Source: Yersinia bercovieri ATCC 43970
Lineage (GTDB): Bacteria > Pseudomonadota > Gammaproteobacteria > Enterobacterales > Enterobacteriaceae
Assembly: GCF_013282745.1 (NCBI RefSeq)
Contig: NZ_CP054044.1
Location: forward strand, 1,922,001-1,986,000
Length of the DNA: 64,000 nt
Direction of reading: 5' to 3'
The position numbers and the translations under genes were made by a program. This document shows positions 1-9,826 of the stretch, piece by piece. The notes below the pieces were generated by a model. The model made no database searches, had not been told where the DNA came from, and saw only the letters and a program-made list of their open reading frames with translations. Position 1 is the first letter of the stretch, and every line of letters starts with the position of its first letter.

Positions 1-1341
1 GATACTGAGCGTATTGTGGGTGGAACTGTTTTTGTAGTAACCATAATGCAATTGTGCACCATAGCCAGTTGTACCTAAATCGGGCAAGATCTCTCGCCCT
101 TGCTCAAACAAAATTAAGTTCAGTCGATCATAGTGATCATGTTCACCACCGTAGGGAGTGTGTTTTACCAGCAATGCCCGACCTGCTTGTGGCTGGCGTA
201 AGATGGTTAATCCGCAGTCCGGTGCATGGAGTGTATCCGTTGGGATCACATCCATGATCTGTTGTGGTAACTCGTCAACGCCATACAGCAGCGCATCCAG
301 ATTTAAACGGGGTTGTTGGCGATAAATATGGTGCAGGGCAGCGGCATACTCATCATTGCCATAAATATTGAAAGCAAATTCATATAAATGTGTATGGCTG
401 AGTTGCTCCTGTCCGGCGGTACAATCATTTATTCGGGGGAATGTGCCATCTGGCATCAACAGTTTGAGCGGGAAACTCAGCATGTCGCGGTAATAGGGGA
501 GGGCCAACAGGCTATAGCGACTGCCTGCGGCCAGTTTTTCGAATGACCAGAAACCTTGCAGCGCATAAAAGTGGTAATGTACCGAGCCTTCAAACCACAT
601 TCCTTCACTGAATAGCCCGTGCTCTAACTGATAGCGCAGACCATAATCCGCATTAACCGCAGACTCAATATAGTGCTCATCGTCGAGGATTAAACCGATA
701 ATGGCGATAGCACTGTTGATTTTAACTTCATGGTTATGTAACTGGCGCGTACGGTGTTGCATTAGAAAATCCGCACCCTCCCGCAATAACCGCCCGGCAA
801 TGCAGTCCCGTTGATCCTGACTGAGGGCATCGGCAATAAAATCATATCCCAGCGTAAAATCGAGCAGGCAATTAGCTTCACACAGTGTCTGTGCATTGGC
901 TTTGCCCGGCCCGTTGTACGGAATACCGCCGTGCACTTCATAGTCAGGATAGTAGTGGGCATAATCGATCAAAATATCCCGCACTTTATTGAGGTAGCCT
1001 ATCTCACCGGTCAGTTGCCACAACAATCCAAGCTGATTGCAGGCTTTGGCATTCAGGCCGTTAAGCGCCCGCCACCAGGCGCCATCATAGGGTTCGCCAC
1101 TAAATAGATGAGTGTCTACCGGGCAACGGTGCTGGGTGGGTGAATAGCGCTCCCACTCCAACTGCACACCGTGATCGGGGCAATAATAGTAGTGGTTCCA
1201 GGTGGCGATACCGGTGGCAGGAACCAGGGTTTCTGAGTTCAAGACAACCTGATTACCCGCAATCAGCGTGGTGATAATCTCCGGTTGCTGCATGACCCGC
1301 TGGCGGATTTTAACCATCTGCCGATCCGTAAACTGCTTCAT
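1..1341 (-). CDS. Heparinase II/III-type polysaccharide lyase (3' end outside window)
   Basis: The frame is open without a stop for 447 codons from ATG at 1341 to the window edge, so the C-terminal end is missing. The N-terminal half is alpha-helical toroid-like and rich in Trp and Tyr. Near residues 415-427 the motif GGEHDHYDRLNL is typical of the heparinase II/III beta-sandwich domain, which carries catalytic His and Tyr residues. No signal peptide is visible, so a cytoplasmic exo-type lyase acting on imported oligosaccharides is likely. It lies 23 bp downstream of a secreted alginate-lyase-family gene on the same strand, and the two are probably one operon. Known relatives degrade alginate, heparin or other uronates by beta-elimination; the substrate here is inferred only. 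Confidence 0.8.
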   Translation of the reverse strand, partial: MKQFTDRQMVKIRQRVMQQPEIITTLIAGNQVVLNSETLVPATGIATWNHYYYCPDHGVQLEWERYSPTQHRCPVDTHLFSGEPYDGAWWRALNGLNAKACNQLGLLWQLTGEIGYLNKVRDILIDYAHYYPDYEVHGGIPYNGPGKANAQTLCEANCLLDFTLGYDFIADALSQDQRDCIAGRLLREGADFLMQHRTRQLHNHEVKINSAIAIIGLILDDEHYIESAVNADYGLRYQLEHGLFSEGMWFEGSVHYHFYALQGFWSFEKLAAGSRYSLLALPYYRDMLSFPLKLLMPDGTFPRINDCTAGQEQLSHTHLYEFAFNIYGNDEYAAALHHIYRQQPRLNLDALLYGVDELPQQIMDVIPTDTLHAPDCGLTILRQPQAGRALLVKHTPYGGEHDHYDRLNLILFEQGREILPDLGTTGYGAQLHYGYYKNSSTHNTLSI

Positions 1342-1364
1342 AGCTGGTGTGTCCTCGACAATGC

Positions 1365-2597
1365 TTATTTTTTTGCGATCAGGGGCTGTGTTATCGGGTA
1401 GAGCAGGATTTCGACAGCATCCGGATATTTGGCAATCAGATATTGCGCTTTCTGTTGGAAATCAGGGTCTGTTGGGTAGGCACGGGCGGCGGTGATCATG
1501 TTTACCAGTGCTTTTTTATCCTGAATACCATCCAGATCTTTATATGGCCAGGCTTGGTCGGTATTGATAAAGCCCGCGACGTATTGATAGCCTTTTTTGA
1601 GGCTATGTTCGTCGAGAGTGAAGTCCCAGATATCTTTGCCAGCGACCTCACCCAGCCGACCCAGTTTGTTGTAGGCTTCCAGATGAAAATTACTGTAGTG
1701 CCACGGACGAGTGCGCTCCAACTCAGCATTTTGGCGACCCTGCATATCAAAATGTGATGGGATCCGGCGCAGCTGGGTGATCTCCAGACGCTTTTGCGCT
1801 GCGGCTTTTTGCTCGCTAAACAGGGCAAAGGAGGCGGCCTGCATATCAAAATAGGTGCCGTGATTATTGTGCCAATTATCTTCTTCGAACCCGTTTTGGC
1901 TAGTAGTCATCCATTGATAAAAATCGTGATACCAGCTTTTGATTGTCTGATAATCGGCATCCTTAAGTACATTCGCAGGCCTTATCAATTCCACTGCGTC
2001 TATGACATCTACCAGCGCCCGACTATCGATTAAGCCAATGCCGCGACCTTCATTGATACCGGGAATGGCTTGGGCATATTGCAGATTTGGGTTCATTCGG
2101 GTATCTGGATTGACGAACCAATTGACCAATTGATCCCGCGCTTTTTCGGCATACTCGGGCTTGCCAGTAAAGCTATAAGCTAACGCCAGATAATAGACAT
2201 CGTCACTGAAGCTGTTCATGCGTTTTTTATCAGTTGCATCACTATTGGCATCCGGATTTGTTTCCCCGTCTTTACGCAAATAAGGCATGCCATCTTTCTT
2301 ACTTGGGTCTGGCCACCAATAAGGCGGGAAGCTGTAATAGTCGTGCTTATCACCACTGGCGGCTAATAAGTTTTTATCCATCACCGAGTACAGTGGTTTT
2401 CCCAGCGCTTTGTCAGCCTTAGCTATCAGATTTTTATAAGATTTTTCATACAAAGGGTTGTTTTGCTTAACTTGGGTAACGCTATAATTTATATCATCCA
2501 TTCTCAATAATAGTGGATGACTCTCAGCGGCATAAATAAAGGGTGAAGATCCCATGAGAATAGCCAGTAATAGGTTTTTTTTCCCCAGCATGTTCAT
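1365..2597 (-). CDS. Secreted alginate-lyase-family protein
   Basis: About 410 residues, the usual size for the Alginate_lyase fold (PF05426-like; PL5/PL38-type). A signal peptide is clear: charged start, hydrophobic LLLAILMGSSPF, and a cleavage site near IYAAES. The motif WHNNHGTYFDMQ near residue 245 carries the Asn-Asn-His-Gly signature of the family. ATG at 2597 is preferred over GTG at 2600, because AAGGA lies about 8 bases upstream. It should act in the periplasm or outside the cell, cutting a uronate polymer before import. It shares many segments with the cytoplasmic-type paralogue at 7342-8514 (for example YYSF-YWWP-P, N-AQAIPG and GRG-GLID motifs). Substrate could be alginate, glucuronan or a related polymer. 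Confidence 0.82.
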   Translation of the reverse strand: MNMLGKKNLLLAILMGSSPFIYAAESHPLLLRMDDINYSVTQVKQNNPLYEKSYKNLIAKADKALGKPLYSVMDKNLLAASGDKHDYYSFPPYWWPDPSKKDGMPYLRKDGETNPDANSDATDKKRMNSFSDDVYYLALAYSFTGKPEYAEKARDQLVNWFVNPDTRMNPNLQYAQAIPGINEGRGIGLIDSRALVDVIDAVELIRPANVLKDADYQTIKSWYHDFYQWMTTSQNGFEEDNWHNNHGTYFDMQAASFALFSEQKAAAQKRLEITQLRRIPSHFDMQGRQNAELERTRPWHYSNFHLEAYNKLGRLGEVAGKDIWDFTLDEHSLKKGYQYVAGFINTDQAWPYKDLDGIQDKKALVNMITAARAYPTDPDFQQKAQYLIAKYPDAVEILLYPITQPLIAKK

Positions 2598-3162
2598 CAC
2601 TACTTTCCTTATTTTTGATGGTTTATTTTATTAAAAACAAAAGTTACAAAGTTATTTCTATCTATTTCTCTGTTTTTATGTAAATAAAATTACACCCATT
2701 AATAAAAAGGTTATGAAATGTATAGCCAGCATTTTTATAAAAATAATGCGGTTCTATTTCGGATGGATTTGAATTCTAGGGTAAAGTTTCTGGTTTTTTG
2801 TGATCCAAGTCTACATTGTAAATTCTCTATAAATAAATAACTTAAACTGTGAGCACCATCAAATTAAATCTCTGTTTTAGATATTTTTGAGTTAATTTCA
2901 ACCATTGCATTATTTTTTTATTTTTAAAGTGAAGATTTTAACTTATTGTTTTTAATTAAAAAAATTTATTTCTCTATTTTTTAATCATTTTTCAAGTGTG
3001 ATCTCAAGCAGAAATTTTAAAATGGAATTAAGTTTTGTTTTTTATGGTGTAGTTTTTTGCTTTGCTCTGGGTTCTAATGTTGTCGAGTGTTTCATGATTT
3101 TATTCTGCTATTTAACTTTCTGGGTAAATCTATAAAAAATAGATTTCAACGAGGACGCTGAG
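2598..3162. promoter_or_regulatory. AT-rich divergent promoter region; possible CRP site
   Basis: This 565-bp gap separates the divergent lyase and ABC importer operons, so it must hold both promoters. It is very AT-rich. TGTGA-N6-TCAAA at 2848-2863 resembles a CRP site with one weaker half, which would fit a sugar operon. I found no convincing KdgR-type palindrome by eye. Confidence 0.4.
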
Positions 3163-4476
3163 ATGAAGAAAAAAATGATAACGTCAAACGTAAAAATAAA
3201 ATCTTTGCTGTTGTTAACTTATTTAGCCACGGGAGTTCCATCTCTCCACGCCGCAGAAACATTACAGGTATGGATACGCGCCAGTAATGATTCCAAGAAT
3301 ATTTATAAAACAGAAGCTGAAACTTTTGAGAAGAAAACCGGCATCAAAATTGAATATTTCAATGCGACAACTGATTTTGAGCAGCGTTTGGCACGAGCTG
3401 CAGCGGGTAATGCGCTGCCGGACCTGATTTTCAATGATGCGGTGGCCATTGGGCAGTTTGTCCAACTGGGTATTGTTGAACCCATTGAACCCAAAAATAT
3501 TATTGGTGGGGAAGATATCTTCGATACCGCTTGGAAGAGTGCCCAATATATTGATGGTAAATATTATGGTGTGCCGACCTCAGCTCAAACCTTTGCTCTA
3601 TTCATGCGCAAAGACTGGCGGGAAAAGTTGGGCTTAGCACAGCCGAAAAATTGGCAAGAGATCGCTACGCTGGCAAAAGCCTTTACCTTTAATGACCCGG
3701 ATGGCAACGGCAAAAATGACACTTACGGCTTTATTCTGCCGGGTTCAACCACACGCGGCTATGCCAGTTGGTTTATCAGCTCATATCTGTGGCAAGCTGG
3801 TGGTGACTTCATTCGCCCAGCAGGTGAGGGCAAATTTAAAGCCGCATTGGATGAACCTGCTGCCACTGAAACCCTGAGTTTCATGCGTGGCATGGTGTGC
3901 GACAAAACAGTACAGCCGGGGGCTATCAATGCCACCACTGCTGATGCCATACCTTCATTCCGTTCCGGTCAAAGTGGCATGTTCTTCTCCGGCCCTTATC
4001 ACATTGCTCTATTTGATAAAGATCCCGGTAAAGAGGCTTTTGAGGTGATCCCACCACCAACAGGGCCGAAGGGGCAAGCGACGCTGGCTGAAGGCACCAC
4101 GGTGTTTATGATGAAAAGTAGCCAGAAAAAAGAGGCTGCACAGAAATTTATTGAGTTCATGATCTCACCAGAAGGGCAGCAAATCGGCATGGGTATGGGC
4201 AGTAATAATATGCCGGTAGTGCGCTTATCGATTAACAAACAGGTGGATACCAAAGCGGTTTATAACGATCCGCGCTGGGCAATGTTTGCTGATCTGTACG
4301 CCGAACATGGCCGCTATATTCCACAAGTGCCTAACTGGACGCCAATTCGTCAGGTGACTGCTGAAGGTTTCAACCGCATCTTAGCCAATTGTGATGGTGA
4401 TATCGCCGCTGAATTAAAAGCCGTGAATCAGAAGGTCAATGATGAGCTGGCTAAACAGAATGTCTTAGGGCAGTGA
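3163..4476 (+). CDS. Carbohydrate ABC importer, family 1 substrate-binding protein
   Basis: 437 residues starting at ATG with GAGGA about 8 bases upstream. A basic N-terminus, a hydrophobic stretch (LLLLTYLATGVPSL) and the site HAAET form a signal peptide, so it is periplasmic. The body has the family 1 (MalE/UgpB-like) layout: KKTGIKIEYFNA near 55, LPDLIFND near 86, YGVPTSAQTFALFMRKDW near 135 and FIEFMISPEGQQ near 325. It is the first gene of an operon with two permeases, an ATPase and a second lyase. Oligouronides from the lyases on either side are the likely ligand; this is inferred from position. Confidence 0.88.
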   Translation: MKKKMITSNVKIKSLLLLTYLATGVPSLHAAETLQVWIRASNDSKNIYKTEAETFEKKTGIKIEYFNATTDFEQRLARAAAGNALPDLIFNDAVAIGQFVQLGIVEPIEPKNIIGGEDIFDTAWKSAQYIDGKYYGVPTSAQTFALFMRKDWREKLGLAQPKNWQEIATLAKAFTFNDPDGNGKNDTYGFILPGSTTRGYASWFISSYLWQAGGDFIRPAGEGKFKAALDEPAATETLSFMRGMVCDKTVQPGAINATTADAIPSFRSGQSGMFFSGPYHIALFDKDPGKEAFEVIPPPTGPKGQATLAEGTTVFMMKSSQKKEAAQKFIEFMISPEGQQIGMGMGSNNMPVVRLSINKQVDTKAVYNDPRWAMFADLYAEHGRYIPQVPNWTPIRQVTAEGFNRILANCDGDIAAELKAVNQKVNDELAKQNVLGQ

Positions 4477-4483
4477 GTTAATC

Positions 4484-5368
4484 ATGATAACGCTGAATCC
4501 CCGACTAAAACGTAATCTGGTTCCGTGGCTGTTTCTGGCTCCGGCACTGGTCATCTTCACCTGGTTTAAATTCATCCCAATGCTGCAAGGGTTGGTGATG
4601 AGCTTCTACAAGGTTAACTTTAACCAGCCAAATGAGTGGGTCGGGTTTGCCAACTTTTCCCGTGCCTTTGGTGATGAAGCGCTGCACTCTGCGGTCTTCA
4701 ATACCCTGTTATATGTGGTGGTCACCATGGTGGTGGCCGCTTTTATCGCCTTCTTTTTGGCAATGTTGCTAGAGGGGCCGGCACGGCATCTGCGCTTTAT
4801 TCGTACCGCGATTTTCCTGCCGGCGGTGACCAGTGCGGCGATCGTCGCCGAAATGTGGCGAATTCTATTTAACCCGACTAGTAATGGCGTGGTGAACCAC
4901 ATTCTGTCGTGGTTTAGCATTGAAGCTCAGGGGTTTCTGGCGGATACCGATCAAGCGCTATGGACGGTGATGCTGCTGCATATCTGGAAAGCAGTACCTT
5001 ACAACATGGTGATCTTTATCGCCGGACTGGTAGGGATTAGCCGTGATTTATATGACGCGTCGAATGTAGACGGCGCCAACTGGTGGAACCGCCTGCGCTA
5101 TGTGACCTTACCGGGCATGATCCCCGCACTTTCTGTGGTGTTGATGCTGTCATTTATTCGTGGTTTCCGCGTGTTTGCCGAAGTGTATGCCACCACTGGC
5201 GGCGGCCCGTCTAATGCGACGGAAATGATCATGACCCATATCTACAAACTGGGCTTTGAGCAGTTTGACTATGGTTATGCGTCAGCGGTCTCTTTCCTGT
5301 TATTCGCCTTCACTGTGGTCTTGACGATTTGTCATCTCACCTTGAAAAAGCGCATCGCCCGTTACTAA
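4484..5368 (+). CDS. Sugar ABC importer permease, MalF/UgpA type
   Basis: 294 residues with six hydrophobic segments. The cytoplasmic EAA loop reads DLYDASNVDGANWWNRLRYV near 188-207 and contacts the ATPase. The gene begins 7 bases after the binding protein stop and is followed 19 bases later by the second permease. It forms the inner-membrane channel with that protein. Confidence 0.88.
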   Translation: MITLNPRLKRNLVPWLFLAPALVIFTWFKFIPMLQGLVMSFYKVNFNQPNEWVGFANFSRAFGDEALHSAVFNTLLYVVVTMVVAAFIAFFLAMLLEGPARHLRFIRTAIFLPAVTSAAIVAEMWRILFNPTSNGVVNHILSWFSIEAQGFLADTDQALWTVMLLHIWKAVPYNMVIFIAGLVGISRDLYDASNVDGANWWNRLRYVTLPGMIPALSVVLMLSFIRGFRVFAEVYATTGGGPSNATEMIMTHIYKLGFEQFDYGYASAVSFLLFAFTVVLTICHLTLKKRIARY

Positions 5369-5387
5369 CCCGAGCCGGAGAGTGGTA

Positions 5388-6227
5388 ATGAAAAGTAAAA
5401 GTTGGAACAGTATCGGCCGCTGGATAATTTATGGTCTGTTGCTGATGGTTTTTGTTGGTCCGTACTGGGGCATTATGGCGACCGCATTCAGTGGTGCACC
5501 GGTGAAACCCGGTGAGCTGCTGGCATGGCCCAATCAGTTCTCATGGGATAACTTTATCTTCGCCTGGATGGATATCGGCGTCTGGCAATATCTGCTGAAC
5601 TCGATCATCGTGGTGTTCTTTGGCACGGTGTTGCAGGTATCCGTCAGTGCGCTGGCGGCCTATGCGCTGGCACGTAAAAAGTTTGTCGGAGTCTCTCTGA
5701 CCAGCCTGGTCATTCTGTCGACCATGATGCTGCCGGAAGAGGTGATCGCCATCCCACTGTATATGATCATCAACTGGCAGCTGCCGGTGATCGACACTTC
5801 GCTCTACAACAGCTATCTGGGCATGATTTTGCCGGTGGTGGGCTGGGCCTTTTCTATTTTTGTTCTGACCGAGTTTATGGCGGCTATTCCGAAAGAGCTA
5901 GAGGAGGCGGCGCGTATTGATGGTGCTAGTGAATGGCAAATCTTCTTCCATGTGATCCTGCCGCTGGTTAAGCCTGCACTGGGTACTGTCGTGACGTTCG
6001 GCTTCATCATGATTTGGGACCAATACCTGTTGCCACTGATTGTGGTGAATCAGGACAGTCTGAATACCATTCCGGTGATCCTCGGCACACTACGTACTGA
6101 CGAGAGCATCACACCAAACATCTTTATTGCCATCACCCTGTTGGCGATGTTGCCGAGCATCATCGTGTATCTGGGTCTGCAAAAACATTTCAATCGCGGG
6201 ATCATGTCTGGCGCGGTTAAAGGCTAG
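5388..6227 (+). CDS. Sugar ABC importer permease, MalG/UgpE type
   Basis: 279 residues if started at ATG 5388, which has GGAGAG 5 bases upstream; an in-frame GTG at 5382 is less likely because it lies inside that site. Six hydrophobic segments are visible. The EAA loop reads ELEEAARIDGASEWQIFF near 180. It pairs with the MalF-type permease upstream to form the transmembrane pore. Confidence 0.88.
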   Translation: MKSKSWNSIGRWIIYGLLLMVFVGPYWGIMATAFSGAPVKPGELLAWPNQFSWDNFIFAWMDIGVWQYLLNSIIVVFFGTVLQVSVSALAAYALARKKFVGVSLTSLVILSTMMLPEEVIAIPLYMIINWQLPVIDTSLYNSYLGMILPVVGWAFSIFVLTEFMAAIPKELEEAARIDGASEWQIFFHVILPLVKPALGTVVTFGFIMIWDQYLLPLIVVNQDSLNTIPVILGTLRTDESITPNIFIAITLLAMLPSIIVYLGLQKHFNRGIMSGAVKG

Positions 6228-6238
6228 GGAGAAACAAA

Positions 6239-7333
6239 ATGGGATCGGTTGTACTTAAAAATGTCTGTAAATCTTACGGTGACACCCATGTGATCCGCGA
6301 TGTATCGCTGGAGATCCCTGACGGTGAGTTCTGTGTGCTGGTCGGCCCGAGCGGCTGCGGAAAATCCACCCTACTGCGCATGATTGCCGGGCTGGAGGAG
6401 ATCTCAGGCGGCACGGTCGGCATCAATGATATTGATGTCACTGACGTTGAACCCAAGATGCGCGACATCGCCATGGTGTTCCAAAGCTATGCCCTCTATC
6501 CGCAGATGACGGTGCGCGAAAACATGGGCTTTGCGCTGAAAATGGCCAAAATGTCCAAAGCGGAGATCAGCAAAAAAGTTGAGTCTACCGCGGAGCTATT
6601 GGGCTTACAGGCTTTGCTGGAGCGCCTGCCAAAAGATCTGTCTGGCGGGCAGCGCCAACGGGTTGCCATGGGGCGCGCCATCGTGCGAAATCCGCAAGTA
6701 TTCTTATTCGATGAACCTTTGTCTAACCTGGATGCTAAATTACGTACTCAGGTGCGCGGTGAGATCCGCGAGTTACATCAACGGCTGAAAACCACCTCCG
6801 TGTATGTCACCCATGATCAGATAGAAGCCATGACCATGGGGCAGATGATTGTGGTGCTGCGTGAAGGTCGGATTGAGCAAGTTGGTTCACCGCTCGATCT
6901 CTATGATCGACCCGCGAATCTATTTGTCGCCGGGTTTATCGGATCGCCGGAGATCAATCAGTTGAAAGGCACGGTGGTGCAGCAGGGCGGTGAGTTCCTA
7001 CTGCGATTGGAGGATAGTTCCATGCTGACACTGCCTGTCGGGTTGCAAGTGACCGACGGGCAGAGTGTGGTGTACGCCATTCGTCCGGAGCAGGTCAATG
7101 TGGTAGATGCCACTCACAGCGCCAGCGCGCTGAAAGCCACCATTACCGCCATTGAAAATACTGGCTCGGATATGCAGCTATTTTGCCGCACTGGCGGTGG
7201 CCGCTTTACCTCGGTATTTAAACAGCGTCTGGCGGTCAATGAAGGGGAAACGGTCTACCTGCAACCTAAACTTGCCGGTATCCACATTTTTGATGCCGCC
7301 ACTGGCGTGCGGGTTGCCTGTCAGGCCGCATAA
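6239..7333 (+). CDS. Sugar ABC importer ATPase, MalK/UgpC type
   Basis: 364 residues, normal for MalK-type ATPases with a C-terminal TOBE regulatory domain. Walker A is GPSGCGKST (38-46), the signature is LSGGQRQRVAMGRA (near 134), Walker B is VFLFDEPLSNLD (near 153), and the H-loop reads VTHDQIEAM. Residues from about 240 onward form the TOBE/MalK C-domain. GGGAG lies 8 bases before the ATG. It energises uptake through the two upstream permeases. Confidence 0.92.
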   Translation: MGSVVLKNVCKSYGDTHVIRDVSLEIPDGEFCVLVGPSGCGKSTLLRMIAGLEEISGGTVGINDIDVTDVEPKMRDIAMVFQSYALYPQMTVRENMGFALKMAKMSKAEISKKVESTAELLGLQALLERLPKDLSGGQRQRVAMGRAIVRNPQVFLFDEPLSNLDAKLRTQVRGEIRELHQRLKTTSVYVTHDQIEAMTMGQMIVVLREGRIEQVGSPLDLYDRPANLFVAGFIGSPEINQLKGTVVQQGGEFLLRLEDSSMLTLPVGLQVTDGQSVVYAIRPEQVNVVDATHSASALKATITAIENTGSDMQLFCRTGGGRFTSVFKQRLAVNEGETVYLQPKLAGIHIFDAATGVRVACQAA

Positions 7334-7341
7334 AGGAAGTA

Positions 7342-8514
7342 ATGCCCATGACGCCAATAAAAACGTCTGTGACACCAATGAAATTGTACACGCTGGATAT
7401 AAACTGCCTGATTAAGGCAAAAGCGGTATTACAGCAACCTTTTTCGCCTCTGCAACCGGCATTACGTCGGTTATTAAGTGAAGCTGATGCCTTGCGTGAC
7501 CAGCAGCCGGAGAGTGTCACGCACAAAACCTTGCTACCGGTCAGTGGTGATATCCACGATTACTACAGTTTTGGCACTTACTGGTGGCCGAATCCACGCA
7601 AACCCAACGGGTTGCCCTATGTACGCCGAGACGGCCATACCAATCCGCAAAGCCAGAATGATGACACTGATACACAGCGTATTGTGCGGATGTGCGATCA
7701 CTGCCTAACCCTCGGATTAGCTTACTATTTTACGGGTAACAGCCGCTATGCACAGGTGGCGGCAGAACAGATCCGTTGCTGGTTTTTAGATGCCAAAACC
7801 CGAATGAATCCGCACCTTAATTATGGTCAGGCGATCCCCGGTATTGTCTCTGGTCGTGGGACCGGGTTGATTGATACTCGGCTGATGTGGATGGTCATTG
7901 ATACTATTGGTTTGATCTTGCCCGCCAAACTATTGGATACCGAAGATACGGCGGTATTGCAGCAGTGGTTCCGCGACTTTAACCACTGGATGTTCCACAG
8001 TGAAGTGGGCCATTCCGAATATGTCTGGCATAACAACCACGGCACTTGGTATGACGTGCAGCGTGCAGTCAATGCGATGTTTTACGGCGATCGTGGGTTG
8101 GTTTCCACCATTATCCAGCAAGGTATAACTCAGCGCCTGGCGGCGCAGATAGCCCAAGATGGTAAGCAGTGGATGGAACTGGAGCGCACTGTGCCGTTCC
8201 ACTACTCCCTATTCAATTTAGAGGCGCATCTGCTGCTGTGCCGCTATGGTGAACATGTCGAGATTGAACGTTGGGAGCGGGTGCAAGATGGCCGTAATGT
8301 GCAGCAGGGGATAGATTATCTACTGCCGTTTATTGCAGAACCTGAACTGTGGCCTTACCGTGATTTGCGCGGCATCGATTATGACAGCGCATTGCGGCTG
8401 CTGTTGCAGGCGGCACGGGGTTACCCGAAAGATGCCAAGCGCTATCAGGCGGTGCTCGCGACTTTCCCAACAGAAACCCTGACATCCCGTGATCGTCTGC
8501 TGTGGCAAAGTTGA
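7342..8514 (+). CDS. Alginate-lyase-family protein without signal peptide
   Basis: 390 residues, starting at ATG 7342 with AGGAAG just upstream and 8 bases after the ATPase stop, so it is the last gene of the importer operon. It belongs to the same family as 1365-2597: VSGDIHDYYSFGTYWWPNP near 67, HLNYGQAIPGI near 158, SGRGTGLIDTR near 171, and WHNNHGTWYDVQ near 231. There is no signal peptide, so it should act on imported oligosaccharides in the cytoplasm. A secreted and a cytoplasmic copy of one lyase family around one transporter suggests stepwise outside and inside depolymerisation. Confidence 0.82.
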   Translation: MPMTPIKTSVTPMKLYTLDINCLIKAKAVLQQPFSPLQPALRRLLSEADALRDQQPESVTHKTLLPVSGDIHDYYSFGTYWWPNPRKPNGLPYVRRDGHTNPQSQNDDTDTQRIVRMCDHCLTLGLAYYFTGNSRYAQVAAEQIRCWFLDAKTRMNPHLNYGQAIPGIVSGRGTGLIDTRLMWMVIDTIGLILPAKLLDTEDTAVLQQWFRDFNHWMFHSEVGHSEYVWHNNHGTWYDVQRAVNAMFYGDRGLVSTIIQQGITQRLAAQIAQDGKQWMELERTVPFHYSLFNLEAHLLLCRYGEHVEIERWERVQDGRNVQQGIDYLLPFIAEPELWPYRDLRGIDYDSALRLLLQAARGYPKDAKRYQAVLATFPTETLTSRDRLLWQS

Positions 8515-8557
8515 TGTACACTCAAGGCTATTATTAAGCCGGAAGGTGTTGTGACTA

Positions 8558-9007
8558 ATGAGTGCCGTGAACTCGCCTGATGATTTGTCGATAATTATCC
8601 GCTTCTTACGCCAGCAGCATGTGCTGACACTGTGCGCTGGCAGCGGTATGGATATGTGGTGCGCCAACTGTTTTTACCTCTTTGATGATGTGCAGATGGC
8701 GCTTTATCTCATGACCGAAAAACAGACCCGTCATGGCGAACTGATGCAAGTTAACCCGCAGGTTGTTGGGACTATCGCCACCCAGCCACGCACTGTTGCC
8801 CTCATCAAAGGCATTCAATATCGCGGTGAAATTGCTGAGTTAAGTGGCGCTGCCGAACAGAGTGCCCGCCAGCGTTATTGCCGCCGTTTCCCTGTGGCGA
8901 AGGTCGCCTCTGCCCCTATTTGGCAGTTGAATCTGCTGGAAATCAAAATGACCAATAACACCCTAGGTTTTGGCAAAAAACTCTATTGGCACGCCCTTCG
9001 CCCTTGA
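8558..9007 (+). CDS. yhbP: YhbP family protein (UPF0306)
   Basis: 149 residues, matching the size of E. coli YhbP. Family features: QHVLTLC near 19, [12 protein letters not shown] near 32, [10 protein letters not shown] near 52, [16 protein letters not shown] near 75 and NTLGFGKK near 134. The fold is a flavin-reductase-like split barrel, but no reaction is established. In E. coli it also lies close to yraR, which follows here. Confidence 0.87.
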   Translation: MSAVNSPDDLSIIIRFLRQQHVLTLCAGSGMDMWCANCFYLFDDVQMALYLMTEKQTRHGELMQVNPQVVGTIATQPRTVALIKGIQYRGEIAELSGAAEQSARQRYCRRFPVAKVASAPIWQLNLLEIKMTNNTLGFGKKLYWHALRP

Positions 9008-9035
9008 AGTTGCCGGGGGTTAGCTTGCTGCCTGG
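8991..9035. repeat. Single relic of the intergenic repeat found after rraB
   Basis: The bases CCCTTCGCCCT-GAAG-GCCG-GGGTTAGCTTGCTGCC overlap the end of yhbP and resemble the start and the TTGCTTGCTGCC part of the 121-bp tandem units at 29261-29657. The similarity is by eye and covers about 40 bases. Confidence 0.4.
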
Positions 9036-9199
9036 CGGTAACACCAATGATTTTGGGCATAGTTTCATCCATTTTGATGATAACTGGCTGTTTTTCGGTG
9101 TGGTGTCATAGTATTTCTGGTATGTATTATCCCTAAGAATTGATTTCGGTGATTGCCTCCAGTGGTTGGGAGGCGCTAGCGCTTTTATTGGGAGGTCAG

Positions 9200-9826
9200 A
9201 TGGCGAAGGTATTATTACTGGGGGCAAGTGGCTTGGTGGGGGGCGAATTGCTGCGCCTGCTACGTTTGGATGCCAGAGTGACATCTATCATTGCACCCAG
9301 CCGCAAGCCATTGCCTGCCATGAATAAGCTGATCAATCCGCAGGGCGAGAATATCGGCGAACTGCTAAAAACACTGGCTGAACCGGTGGATCTGGTGTTT
9401 TGCTGTCTGGGCACCACCCGCAAGCAAGCGGGCAGTCAGGCGGCGTTTCGTCAGGTGGATTATCGACTGGTGCTGACGGCGGGTGAAACCGGTCTGCGCT
9501 TGGGGGCACGGCATCTCCTGCTGGTCAGTGCAATGGGGGCCAATGCCAGCTCATGGCTGTTTTATAATCGTACCAAAGGTGAAGCCGAGCGGGATTTGCA
9601 GCTTCAGGGCTGGCCACAACTCACCTTTGCCCGACCCTCCATGCTGGCGGGTCAGCGCGCCACACCACGGTTGATGGAGAGTCTCAGCGCGCCGTTGTTT
9701 GCGTTATTGCCAGATAAGTGGCGGCTGATTAAGGGTAAAGATGTGGCGCAGGCCATGCTGGATCAGGCTTTCGCGCCACCACACGCAGGTGTGACCATAT
9801 TATCATCCGCCCAAATGCAAGGTTAA
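9200..9826 (+). CDS. yraR: NAD(P)-binding oxidoreductase, YraR family
   Basis: 208 residues from ATG 9200, chosen because GGGAGG lies just upstream; a longer frame to 9140 has no such site. The N-terminus VLLLGASGLVGGELL is a Rossmann dinucleotide-binding motif. SAMGA and FYNRTKGEAE supply the SDR-like catalytic region (Tyr and Lys spaced by three). Size and motifs agree with YraR/HTATIP2-like proteins. Substrate unknown. Its stop codon abuts the stop codon of convergent phnP. Confidence 0.8.
   Translation: MAKVLLLGASGLVGGELLRLLRLDARVTSIIAPSRKPLPAMNKLINPQGENIGELLKTLAEPVDLVFCCLGTTRKQAGSQAAFRQVDYRLVLTAGETGLRLGARHLLLVSAMGANASSWLFYNRTKGEAERDLQLQGWPQLTFARPSMLAGQRATPRLMESLSAPLFALLPDKWRLIKGKDVAQAMLDQAFAPPHAGVTILSSAQMQG

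Noticed and set aside
2598..3162. KdgR operator for the uronate locus
   Set aside because: No palindrome close to the known KdgR site could be found by eye; only a CRP-like site was kept.
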